From: JAUICS01 sp964384335
GTDB lineage: Bacteria > Pseudomonadota > Alphaproteobacteria > Micavibrionales > Micavibrionaceae
Length of the DNA stretch: 64,000 nucleotides
Direction of reading: 5' to 3'
Assembly (NCBI GenBank): GCA_964384335.1
Contig: CAYLKN010000004.1
Coordinates: 1-64,000, forward strand
Positions 35,388-43,991 of this stretch are shown piece by piece (within the stretch, counting starts at the first letter, position 1; each line of letters begins with the position of its first letter). The position numbers and the translations under genes were made by a program. The notes under the pieces were generated by a model. The model ran no database searches and had not been told where the DNA came from. It saw nothing but the letters and a program-made list of their open reading frames with translations.

Positions 35388-35494
35388 TGGTCAAGTGAGG
35401 GAACAAAATACTTGAAAAATAATTGCCTGTGCATTACTAAGAATGTTGCTTTTTTATGTACAGGTTATAAGATCATAGTTAATTCTGTCCTGTC

Positions 35495-35569
35495 GCGAGT
35501 GTAGCTCAGGGGTAGAGCGTCACCTTGCCAAGGTGAAAGTCGAGGGTTCGAATCCCTTCACTCGCTCCA
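35495..35569 (+). tRNA. tRNA-Gly (anticodon GCC)
   Basis: The acceptor stem GCGAGTG/CACTCGC, D-arm GTAGCTCAGGGGTAGAGC, anticodon loop TTGCCAA with anticodon GCC, T-arm GAGGGTTCGAATCCCTT and an encoded CCA are present. The 237 bases that follow are AT-rich with no feature I can name. Confidence 0.96.
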
Positions 35570-35806
35570 TTATCATAAAAAACAAATATCTTTGGTTGTA
35601 TTTTTAATATCAAGTAGTGCTTAAGTTGTTTATGCCCTGTCCTAAAGTATTTATCCTGAATAATAGGTCTGGAAAGTATTTTTGTTTTTAAATTTGTAAG
35701 CGATTATTTGTTTACTTTATATTAATATTTTGAAACGTATAGTGAGAATTACGCTGCATAGCAATAAATGAAGGGTCACACACTTACATAGTCGTTCTGG
35801 TTAATT

Positions 35807-36754
35807 ATGGTTTCGAACACGATTACAGCTTTAAATCCTCTGCAAGGTCTCTCTGAGACAAGGGATAAGAGAAATTCAAAAGGCGAAAACGCCAGCGCCT
35901 CCGTTGCTTCAGGGTCAGGTTTCCCCGTTCCGTTTGCATTATTTATAGGACCCCAGCGCGCGGGCACATCATGGGTTGATAAATATTTGCGCGCACGGGG
36001 CGATATCTGTCTTCCACACTCTGTTAAGGAAATTTACTTCTTTGACCGCTACTACAACAAAGGTCCGAAGTTCTACAGGTCCCACTTCAGCATAAAGCCG
36101 GATCACAGAATTGCTTCGGAAATCACCACAAAGTCTTTTGCGGATCCGCTCAGCCCGAAACGTATTTTTCAGTTTTTCGGTAAAAATGTTTCTCTGATCT
36201 GTCCACTGCGTGAGCCTGTAAGGCGGTCCTTTTCTCTTTACCTGCACTACAGGCAATATGGCATGGTGAAGGGAGATCTGCGGGAGGCGGTTCGGCAAAG
36301 GCCGGACATTATTGAAACAAGCCGCTATGCGGAGCATCTGGAAAGATGGTTTGATGTTTTCGGGCAGGATCAGATTTCAATATGTTTTCAGGAAGAGCTT
36401 GAAAAAGATCAGGATGAATATGGACGTAAAATCTGTAACGCTTTAAACATTCCGTTTAATATGCCTTCAAAGTTCAATCTCGGCCGTCAGAATTATGCCA
36501 CCCGGGCCCCATCCTACCATCTTGCGAAATACGGACTTATGGGTGCGGAATGGCTGCGTGAAAAAAACCTTTACAGTGTTGTTAATATGGCCAAAAAACT
36601 TGGTCTGAAGAAATTGTTCTTTGGATCGGAAAAGGTTGAAAACGGAAAAGCAACGATGACCGATCAGGACGCAGATTTACTCAATAACGCCCTGCAGGGG
36701 GAAAAAGAGAAGCTTCAGGATATTCTGGGCCGGGATATCCCGTTTTGGAAATAA
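35807..36754 (+). CDS. Sulfotransferase family protein
   Basis: The 315-residue protein has a PAPS-dependent sulfotransferase fold. The 5'-phosphosulfate loop is 'FIGPQRAGTSWVDKYLRAR' (about 46-64). 'HSVKEIYFFDRYYNKGPKFYRSHF' follows, and 'NVSLICPLREPVRRSFSLYLHYRQYG' (about 125-150) carries the 3'-phosphate-binding Arg/Ser. It resembles heparan-type carbohydrate sulfotransferases. The acceptor, perhaps a surface glycan or lipid, is unknown, and no glycan genes flank it. It follows an AT-rich spacer after tRNA-Gly. Confidence 0.8.
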   Translation: MVSNTITALNPLQGLSETRDKRNSKGENASASVASGSGFPVPFALFIGPQRAGTSWVDKYLRARGDICLPHSVKEIYFFDRYYNKGPKFYRSHFSIKPDHRIASEITTKSFADPLSPKRIFQFFGKNVSLICPLREPVRRSFSLYLHYRQYGMVKGDLREAVRQRPDIIETSRYAEHLERWFDVFGQDQISICFQEELEKDQDEYGRKICNALNIPFNMPSKFNLGRQNYATRAPSYHLAKYGLMGAEWLREKNLYSVVNMAKKLGLKKLFFGSEKVENGKATMTDQDADLLNNALQGEKEKLQDILGRDIPFWK

Positions 36755-36787
36755 AATTGTTGAAATAAACCCTTTTTCCTGCACTCT

Positions 36788-37600
36788 TCAGATCAGTTCC
36801 AGAATGACCGGCACGTGATCGCTTGTTTTTTCCCAATCCCGAACATCGGTTAATACCTTGTGCTCCTTAAGCCCTTTTTTTAAAGGCTGCGTTACCCATA
36901 TATGGTCCAGCCTGCGCCCGCGGTTTGATTTTTTCCAGTCGCGATTCCGGTAAGACCACCATGTGTAACATTTCTCCTTCTCCGGAATGAAATGGCGCGC
37001 AGTATCTATCCAGCCAAGCGCCTTCTGCATTTCATCCAGACGGCGGATTTCGGGTTCCGTGTGGGAAACGACATTAAGCATTTGTTTGTGTGACCAGACA
37101 TCGTTTTCAAGCGGGGCGATGTTAAAATCACCCAGGGCCACAACTGTGTCATTTGCCGCATGGGTTTTCGGGAACCATTCGGTCATTTCCTCAACAAATT
37201 CAAGCTTGTGTCTGAATTTGTCATTCTGGACAGGGTCGGGCTCGTAACCGCCGGCAGGAATGTAAAGACAGTGAACGTTTAATGTGCCGTCCCTGACGCC
37301 ATGGCTTTCTTTTTTCAGCTGAACACTGATGTGGCGGCAGTCTTCCTTACCGGTATGGTGATGTACATATGTCTTCTCAAAAGGCACTTTGGAAAGGATG
37401 GCAACGCCGTTATATCCTTTCATCCCGTTGAAATGGATATAAGGGTATCCCGCATCGACAATCTGAGTTTCCGGGAAAAACATATCCTCGGTTTTGGTTT
37501 CCTGCAGGCAGATTATTTCAGGACTCTCCGTCTTCATAAGGGTTAGAAGATGATGGATACGCAGCCTGACCGAATTGATGTTCCATGTCATAAATCTCAT
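36788..37600 (-). CDS. xthA: Exodeoxyribonuclease III
   Basis: The 270-residue Mg-dependent AP endonuclease/3'-5' exonuclease acts in base-excision repair. It has 'MTWNINSVRLRIHHLL', 'IICLQETKTEDMFFP' (Glu metal ligand), 'YNGVAILSK', 'VALGDFNIAP' and the C-terminal 'SDHVPVILEL' histidine motif. I take the ATG at 37600, four bases after the stop of the upstream gene. The frame stays open to 37786 but that part does not resemble the family. Confidence 0.92.
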   Translation of the reverse strand: MRFMTWNINSVRLRIHHLLTLMKTESPEIICLQETKTEDMFFPETQIVDAGYPYIHFNGMKGYNGVAILSKVPFEKTYVHHHTGKEDCRHISVQLKKESHGVRDGTLNVHCLYIPAGGYEPDPVQNDKFRHKLEFVEEMTEWFPKTHAANDTVVALGDFNIAPLENDVWSHKQMLNVVSHTEPEIRRLDEMQKALGWIDTARHFIPEKEKCYTWWSYRNRDWKKSNRGRRLDHIWVTQPLKKGLKEHKVLTDVRDWEKTSDHVPVILELI

Positions 37601-37604
37601 CGTC

Positions 37605-38444
37605 TTACGCCGCCTTACCAACGGGTTCGAATTCCTTAAGGCAGACAAATCCATCTCTTGCGGCGACGGCGATTTCCCGGTCAAGAACGGAAACGATCGA
37701 TCCCGGCGTGAATGTATGATTTTCATGCCAGTAAGCGTATTGAAAAACCCAGTATGCCTGTCCCTGTAATTCGCACATCCAGCCAAGACGGCTGAAAGCC
37801 CGCCCGATTTTACCGATTTCCTCCATGCTCATATCCCATGACACATACCGCATGGTATCAGGCGGGTAAGGAAAATGTGTCGCTTCCGCTTCGTTTTGAG
37901 CCCGGGCGTTTTGCCAGAATGTTTTGATATTGTCCATACATTCGGACAGGCAGCCAGGCGCATGCATTACAATTTTGCATGTCAGGGTTTCCATGTCTTC
38001 GTTGTCGTTTAATGCAATCGGTTTTTGGTACAGGATATCGCCTGCATCAATGTTTTTGCTCAGCTTGTGGATGGTTATGCCGGCCCCGTCTCTGTGTTCA
38101 AGTAAGATAAAGGGTAAAGGGAATTTTCCGCGTCCTTTCGGAAGTAATGTAGGATGGATGTTTATTCCGTATGCCGTCTTTGGTATTTCCGGAATTTTGT
38201 ATGCATAGGCGGCCGAGATAAAAATCTCGCAACCTCTTTGTGCAAGATCCTCCAGCTCTTCTTTTTTCGGTTTTGAAAAGGAAACAGAAATATTATGCGC
38301 CGCCGCCAGGTTCAGGATGCGGCGGTTAAAATCATAACGTCCGTCTGTGAAAAAGCTGAAAATCTGCATTGGCTGGTGCCCGTCCGAAAGCAGTCTTTCA
38401 AGACAGGGCGCCAGGGCATCAAAACCGAAATATGCGAATTTCAT
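37605..38444 (-). CDS. Formyltransferase-fold protein (Fmt-like)
   Basis: The 279-residue protein has the glycinamide/methionyl-tRNA formyltransferase fold. 'AYGINIHPTLLPKGRGKFPLPFILLEHRDGAGITIHKLSKNIDAGDILYQ' (about 91-140) carries the catalytic Asn-X-His and the late Asp. The C-terminal ~80 residues form a small OB-like domain as in Fmt. It is shorter and more diverged than true Fmt, so it may formylate an amino sugar or another amine. xthA follows four bases downstream. Confidence 0.78.
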   Translation of the reverse strand: MKFAYFGFDALAPCLERLLSDGHQPMQIFSFFTDGRYDFNRRILNLAAAHNISVSFSKPKKEELEDLAQRGCEIFISAAYAYKIPEIPKTAYGINIHPTLLPKGRGKFPLPFILLEHRDGAGITIHKLSKNIDAGDILYQKPIALNDNEDMETLTCKIVMHAPGCLSECMDNIKTFWQNARAQNEAEATHFPYPPDTMRYVSWDMSMEEIGKIGRAFSRLGWMCELQGQAYWVFQYAYWHENHTFTPGSIVSVLDREIAVAARDGFVCLKEFEPVGKAA

Positions 38445-38461
38445 AATTTTGAACGGGTACC

Positions 38462-38788
38462 TTAAAACGGCAGCTGCATATTTGAAGGCAGCCCCATTTC
38501 CTCCATCATTTTTTGCGTTTCAGCGGTCATGGTCTGGTCGGCTTTTGATCGGGCGTCATTACAAGCCGCAACAATCAGATCTTCCAGCATTTCCTTTTCA
38601 TCAGGCGCAATCAGTGAATCCGCAATTTTTATGGATTCAAGCGTGCCTTTGCAGGTCATCTGGACCGCGACAGAACCGCCGCCGGATGTCCCTTCAACGA
38701 CCATATTACCAATTCTTTCCTGCATGGATTTCAGTTTTTCCTGCATCTGCTGGGCTTGTTGCATCATTTGCTGTATGTTTATGCTCAT
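38462..38788 (-). CDS. ybaB: YbaB/EbfC-family nucleoid-associated protein
   Basis: The 108-residue protein has the YbaB layout: helical 'NIQQMMQQAQQMQEKLKSMQERIG' then 'VEGTSGGGSVAVQMTCKGTLESIKI' and a C-terminal helix 'EMLEDLIVAACNDARSKADQTMTAETQKMM'. It binds DNA as a dimer. I take the ATG at 38788, which sits 13 bases after the dnaX stop; a frame open to 38920 overlaps dnaX. The usual third member of this operon, recR, is not present here. Confidence 0.93.
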   Translation of the reverse strand: MSINIQQMMQQAQQMQEKLKSMQERIGNMVVEGTSGGGSVAVQMTCKGTLESIKIADSLIAPDEKEMLEDLIVAACNDARSKADQTMTAETQKMMEEMGLPSNMQLPF

Positions 38789-38801
38789 TTTCTCTCCTTT
38801 T

Positions 38802-40511
38802 TTACTCAGACTGCTCTGTTTTCTTGGAAATTGAAATAATTTCCGCATCCGGAAAAGTCTCCATGACGTTTTTGACAAGAGGATCTTGCCGGAACCTGTC
38901 TTCAATTTCCTTTTGTTCAAGGCGTTTCTGGCTGTTCAGTGTCGGGGTTTCTGTTTTGTTAGTGACGCTGACGATCCAGCGTGTATTCGTGATCCGGCCC
39001 AGAGTTTTACCAAGCTCCCCGGCAAGGCCGGAAGGGGCGTTTTCTGAGAGCCCGATTTCAATGCGGCCCTGTTTTATGCCGACCGGGTGGATATACTCGC
39101 GCACATTTTCGGCGAGGCGTATTTCACGGTTTTGTTCAAGGCATTCGGCGATATCTTCGATTGTATGAAGAAAATAGCTGTTTTGAACCGCATTTTCGAC
39201 ATCTTCCTCATGACGAACCGCATATCCCGTGCCTTGCATCGAAATGCCGGAACAGGCTGTATGTCCGTGGCCTGTTTGCATATCTCCCCGGGCATAAGTG
39301 CCGGAGGCTGTAGGAGGTCCGCCATTTGCAGTCCCGGGCGGGCTGTCCTGAAAAGATTTTACAAGTTTTGCAGGATCCGGAAGCTCCGCAGCATAAGCAA
39401 GCTTGATAATGGTCATTTCTGCCGCAGCCTGGGGATCGGGGGACTTTCCCGCCTCATCAAGACCTTTCAGCATAATCTGCCAGGCCCGGCCGAGGGAAGG
39501 GATTGAAAGCTGCGTACTTGTCTCAACCAGATCATCCAGGTGTTCACTTCCGGCATTAATATTATCTTTTGCATTACTGGCGCCGAGCGCCTTGATTTTG
39601 GTGAGTATATGAACAGTCTCAAGACAATCCTGCAAAATCAGGACGGGGTCGTTTCCGGATTTGTATAGTGCGTTAAGTAAGTCCAGTGCCTTCGGGCAAT
39701 CGCCTTTAAGTGCGCTTTTCAAAAGGGAGAGAACCTGGCCCATGTTGGCAAGTCCAAGCATATCCTCCACGTTCCGGGCGGTTATTTTTTCATCGGCCTG
39801 GGCGATTGCCTGATCGAGAAGACTTAATCCGTCCCGTACGGAACCGTCAGCCGCCCTTGCAATTGCAGCCAGGGCCTCATCCTCGATTTCAACGCCTTCC
39901 TTGTCGCATATAGCCCTGTAATGCCGGATCAGCACGTCCGGCTCTATCCTGCGCAGATCAAAACGCTGACACCGCGAAAGCACGGTAACCGGAACTTTTC
40001 GGATTTCGGTTGTGGCAAAAATGAAAATAATATGTGGCGGGGGTTCCTCAAGCGTTTTCAGAAGGGCATTAAACGCCTGTTTCGAAAGCATATGGACTTC
40101 GTCGATGATAAATATCTTGTAACGTGCCGTTGAAGGGGCATAACGCACATTTTCAATAATTTCCCGAACGTCGTCAACCCCCGTGCGGCTTGCCGCGTCC
40201 ATCTCAAGAACGTCTGGATGGCGGTCGGCCGCAATGGCTTTGCAGATTTCGCAGTCACTGGTATCTCCGGCCGTCGGTCCGGCCTTTCCGTCCGGGCCGG
40301 TGTAATTCAGTGCTTTGGCAATGATTCGTGCGGTGGTCGTTTTTCCCACCCCGCGCACTCCGGTAAGCATATAGGCGTGGGCGATCCGATTGCGTTCGAT
40401 GGCATTCTTAAGGGTGCGCACAAGGGCATCCTGTCCAATAAGCTCGTCAAAATTCTGTGGACGGTATTTTCGGGCCAGAACCAGATAGGGTTTTTCAGCA
40501 ATATCATTCAT
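38802..40511 (-). CDS. dnaX: DNA polymerase III subunit gamma/tau
   Basis: The 569-residue clamp-loader ATPase has 'LARKYRPQNFDELIGQDALVRTLKNAI', Walker A 'GVRGVGKTTTARII', the zinc-site cysteines around 'DCEICKAI', 'IFIIDEVHMLSKQAFNALLKTLEEPP' (Walker B) and the SRC-type 'VLSRCQRFDLRR'. A diverged tau C-terminus follows. I take the ATG at 40511; a TTG at 40523 is possible. I saw no obvious A-rich slippery site for a short gamma form. The signal-recognition-particle RNA often found upstream of dnaX was looked for and not seen. Confidence 0.93.
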   Translation of the reverse strand: MNDIAEKPYLVLARKYRPQNFDELIGQDALVRTLKNAIERNRIAHAYMLTGVRGVGKTTTARIIAKALNYTGPDGKAGPTAGDTSDCEICKAIAADRHPDVLEMDAASRTGVDDVREIIENVRYAPSTARYKIFIIDEVHMLSKQAFNALLKTLEEPPPHIIFIFATTEIRKVPVTVLSRCQRFDLRRIEPDVLIRHYRAICDKEGVEIEDEALAAIARAADGSVRDGLSLLDQAIAQADEKITARNVEDMLGLANMGQVLSLLKSALKGDCPKALDLLNALYKSGNDPVLILQDCLETVHILTKIKALGASNAKDNINAGSEHLDDLVETSTQLSIPSLGRAWQIMLKGLDEAGKSPDPQAAAEMTIIKLAYAAELPDPAKLVKSFQDSPPGTANGGPPTASGTYARGDMQTGHGHTACSGISMQGTGYAVRHEEDVENAVQNSYFLHTIEDIAECLEQNREIRLAENVREYIHPVGIKQGRIEIGLSENAPSGLAGELGKTLGRITNTRWIVSVTNKTETPTLNSQKRLEQKEIEDRFRQDPLVKNVMETFPDAEIISISKKTEQSE

Positions 40512-40595
40512 ACTCCCTATCAATAAAGGCTTTTGCGTGTTTGTGCAAACCCGATTTTAGGGCAACGCTTTCTATCCAGACAATGCGGTAGCTTG

Positions 40596-40618
40596 CAAAA
40601 ACCCCTGTTTTTCAGGGG
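40596..40618 (-). terminator. Hairpin with T-tract in the dnaX leader
   Basis: Read on the minus strand, CCCCTG AAAAA CAGGGG is followed at once by TTTTT. It lies about 85 bases upstream of the dnaX start, so it could end a short leader transcript or a small RNA, or attenuate dnaX. Confidence 0.45.
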
Positions 40619-40650
40619 ATTAACTCAAAATTAAGCCGTGTCATGCAAAA

Positions 40651-40680
40651 TTGAAACTCTTTTCAACACTATGGTAATAT
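40651..40680 (+). promoter_or_regulatory. Candidate promoter of the first DotA/TraY-like gene
   Basis: TTGAAA (40651-40656) and TAATAT (40675-40680) are 18 bases apart and lie about 54 bases upstream of the GTG start. This is a visual match only. Confidence 0.4.
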
Positions 40681-40733
40681 TAAATAAAGCTGAAAAAAGA
40701 CAAAATTTTATATAAATTAGGTAAAATTTTTAA

Positions 40734-43700
40734 GTGAACAAGCGCAACACAGGTAAACCCGGGATAAAACCCGATGATGAGGAAAGGCTTTTCAGGCGCC
40801 CCAGCGGCGCCGCGGTTGCGCGTTACATATTACTTCCAGGCATTGTGCCGAGAATACAGCAGCTCTACCAAAACAGTTTCAGCAGTATCGCCTATCTTAT
40901 CGCGGTCGTTTATCACAATCTCGGGTTGATACCGGCCGGGCATCCTTTTGCAAATCCCGGAAACATCGGACGTTATGGTGTACGGCATGTGGTTGCGCTG
41001 GCTGCGGACAATCTGGTTATCGACAAAAGAAATATGGACAAGATCATCCTTTTTCTCGCGACTCTGCTTGCGCTGGTACTGATCGCGTTTCAGGTGATCA
41101 TACTGTTTATAACCATGACAACTTCTTTTGCGTGGGCCGGCCCCGGCGGAGGAACAGGCATAGTCCAGCAGATGAACAGTCTGTTTATAACCGAAAACCC
41201 GGATCAGGATATCGCTTTCCGCCTTCTGGACCAGGTTTTTGCCATTCCGGGGCTTTTCAATTCGGCCGATGCGCCTCCGCCTGGCGGCATTCCCCCGATC
41301 AATTCCGCCATGCACGAGATGTTCGAGCTGTATAATTACGGCGTGCTTTTTGTCGGCGGTATTATCTTTTTATACTACATCATGGTGGTGGTTTTTGAAA
41401 CCGCCCAGACCGGCGTTCCATTCGGTCGTCGCTTTGACAATGTTTGGGTTCCGATCCGGCTGGTGGTTGCCATCGGTCTCCTGCTGCCCATCAATTACGG
41501 GCTTAACTCCGCCCAGTACATATCGCTCTATGTGGCCAAGCTGGGGTCCAGCTTCGCCACGAATACCTGGTTTCAGTTTAATCAGGCTATAAATGAAAGC
41601 TTCGCCAATGCCTCACCGCTTGGATATATGAGTGCGGAAGGTGAGGAACTTAAATTCAAGTACGATAACATCACAACACAGATTACAGCGGAACAAACGT
41701 CCATCAGGCCACTTGTGGCACAACCAGAGGTCCCGTTTTCACTTGACGCAACACGTTTCGGACTTATTACCGCAGCCTGTATAGAGGTATATGATGAGAT
41801 CAAATTTGGAGGATCAAGAGGTGTCAGAGCGTACTTCAAAACAGGAGATGGATATTTACCTGTCGAGGATGTGTTTTCTGCGAGTGCCGGAACGATTGGC
41901 GGCGGTTCAGCTGCGGCATGGAGAAATCTGGTTGTTAATGAGCTTCAGGGGAACGTTGTGGTGCGTATTGGTTATGATGAGGATACAGAGCCTGGTGAAG
42001 ACGATTCAGATGTTGACAATGTTATGCCCGTTTGCGGTGAGTGGAATTTTCCGCTTCCCGCGTTCGGTAGTGCGAATATACAGGAAGGCGCACCGGATCC
42101 CATCTTTTTTCTGCATCAATCTTTTTTTACCGCATTTTACACAACATATATAAATGACAGCCTCGCGGGTTTTGGGTCATTTGACATACCGCGAGCGATT
42201 GGCAGCTATCTGTATACGGCTTTTAATGATGATCCAAATGATTGCGATGAAACCGGTATTCAAGTGCTTAGAACACTGGCTCTTCAGGGGGCTAATCTTA
42301 CAGGAAACCAGGCGCGAAATGCGGAGCTTGCAGCAGTACTTAACGCAATTCATCCTAATCCGGCGAATTGCGATTTACCCTCGAAACACATTGTCAGCGG
42401 AANNNNNNNNNNNNNNNNNNNNNNNNNNNNNNNNNNNNNNNNNNNNNNNNNNNNNNNNNNNNNNNNNNNNNNNNNNNNNNNNNNNNNNNNNNNNNNNNNN
42501 NNATTCATCCTAATCCGGCGAATTGCGATTTACCCTCGAAACACATTGTCAGCGGAATTTCGCAGTGGGATAACTTCAAAATCGCAGGTTATCTTAAAAC
42601 CACTTTCGAACAATACCTGGAAAGTACGGATGCCTCGCTTTCAGAAAGGATTTTAGGATACGGATGGGGCGGTGCAGGGATCTGGTACAATAAAATTGCT
42701 GAAATTAATGGTAATCTGATCTCTGCAGCCCGGGCGGTACCCGAAGCAAAAATGATGCCGGCCCTTATGGAAGGCGCGGCATCGGATAACATGTCCCAGG
42801 AAGAAAACGTTTCAGCCGAAGATGTTTATTGTATTAAATCCGAGAATTTTGCGAAAAACAAAGATGACGATACGATTTCCGAAGAAGACAGATATAAGAT
42901 TGCGAAAGTGTTATGCGGCGCTTACAAATTTGTGCAGCAGCCAGACATTGATGTAACGGCGCATAGTTCCGGTTTCGGACAAATCGCAGAATTTGTTGAC
43001 TGGCTAGTCGGCGGCAGTTTTTCGCAGCTGTATGATATCCGAAAAAATGCTGTCACCCACCCTCTTGCACAGGTCAGCGCAGCCGGAAAATCGCTGATTG
43101 AAGCATCAATGGCAAGTTTAAAGACATCTGTGATTCTTGGTTTTGGAGGAGGAGTAATACAAGGTTTATTGGGTAAAAATGCTGATAATTATGCATTTTT
43201 TAGTCGTATGGCAAGCGGGATGTCCGGGTTTTTCACCGGTCTTGTTTTTATAACACTGACGGGTGGTGTTATTTTGTATTTTATTGTGCCGTTAATGCCA
43301 TTCCTTTACTTCTTTTTTGCAGTCGCGGCCTGGGTAATGAGCATTTTTGAGGCAATGGTCGGCGTTCCGTTATGGGCACTTGCGCATCTCAGGCTTGAGG
43401 GAAAGGGTTTTATACCGCAAGACGCGTCGCAGGGGTATTTGATGTTGATGGAAATACTGCTCCGCCCTGTGTTAATTGTTTTCGGTCTGGTGGCAACCTC
43501 TATTATTTTCTTTACCCAACTGGCGATCCTGCACTCATTGTGGGATCTGGTAATATCCAATGCAGGCGGCGCGTATTCGGAAGGTTCGGAAGGCGGTTAT
43601 ATTTTGCAGAGAGGTCCAATAGACAAAATGTTTTTTACCGTAATGTATATTATTGTTATTTTCCTTATCGCCACCACCAGTTTTAAACTGATTGATGCGA

Positions 43701-43948
43701 TTCCAAACCAGATTATGCGCTGGTTCGGAGCCGGCGTGACGTCTTTTGCAGAACAGGCCAAGCTGACCCAGGCTATTGAGCAGACTCCGGGTAAATTTGC
43801 AGTGGCTTCATTTTTCGCAACCCAACAACTGACGAGTTCTCTGCCAAATTTTGCAACTAAAGCCGGTTCCGGCTTTGGTAGTGGTGTGGGATCCTTAGGA
43901 GGAGCTGCTTATAATAGGTTTATGGCAGGCGCTAAAGGAGGGTCTTAG
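40734..43948 (+). CDS. DotA/TraY-family membrane protein 1 (interrupted by an artificial gap)
   Basis: The multi-span inner-membrane protein resembles DotA/TraY of type IVB secretion and IncI conjugation. The N-terminal 'LPGIVPRIQQLYQNSFSSIAYLIAVVY' precedes the first span (about 105-125). 'PFGRRFDNVWVPIRLVVAIGLLLPINYGLNSAQYISLY' is the most family-like part. A long periplasmic-looking domain and C-terminal spans ('LMPFLYFFFAVAAWVMSIFEAMVGVPLWALAHLRLEG') follow. The 100 N at 42403-42502 lie between two identical 55-base copies. Merging them keeps one open frame of 1019 residues. The start is GTG with a weak ribosome-binding site. Confidence 0.75.
42348..42402 (+). other. Left copy of a 55-base contig-end overlap
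   Basis: These 55 bases up to the N run are identical to 42503-42557 just after it, as expected when two overlapping contigs are scaffolded without merging. The true sequence probably joins 42402 to 42558. Confidence 0.9.
42403..42502. other. Assembly gap placeholder (100 N), probably spurious
   Basis: A round 100-N spacer is flanked by identical 55-base ends. Nothing is likely to be missing. Confidence 0.9.
42503..42557 (+). other. Right copy of a 55-base contig-end overlap
   Basis: Identical to 42348-42402. Collapsing the pair removes 155 bases (N plus one copy) and brings the upstream and downstream parts of the DotA/TraY-like gene into the same frame. Confidence 0.9.
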
Positions 43949-43991
43949 GCTGAATACCAACGGAATTTAATGATTGATATGGAATATTAAA

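Noticed and set aside
28627..35569. tRNA genes as prophage attachment sites
   Set aside because: No duplicated tRNA 3' end was found near either phage block, and both tRNA genes are far from the block edges.
40512..40733. Signal-recognition-particle RNA upstream of dnaX
   Set aside because: The conserved GGAAG-containing core of 4.5S RNA is not present on either strand.
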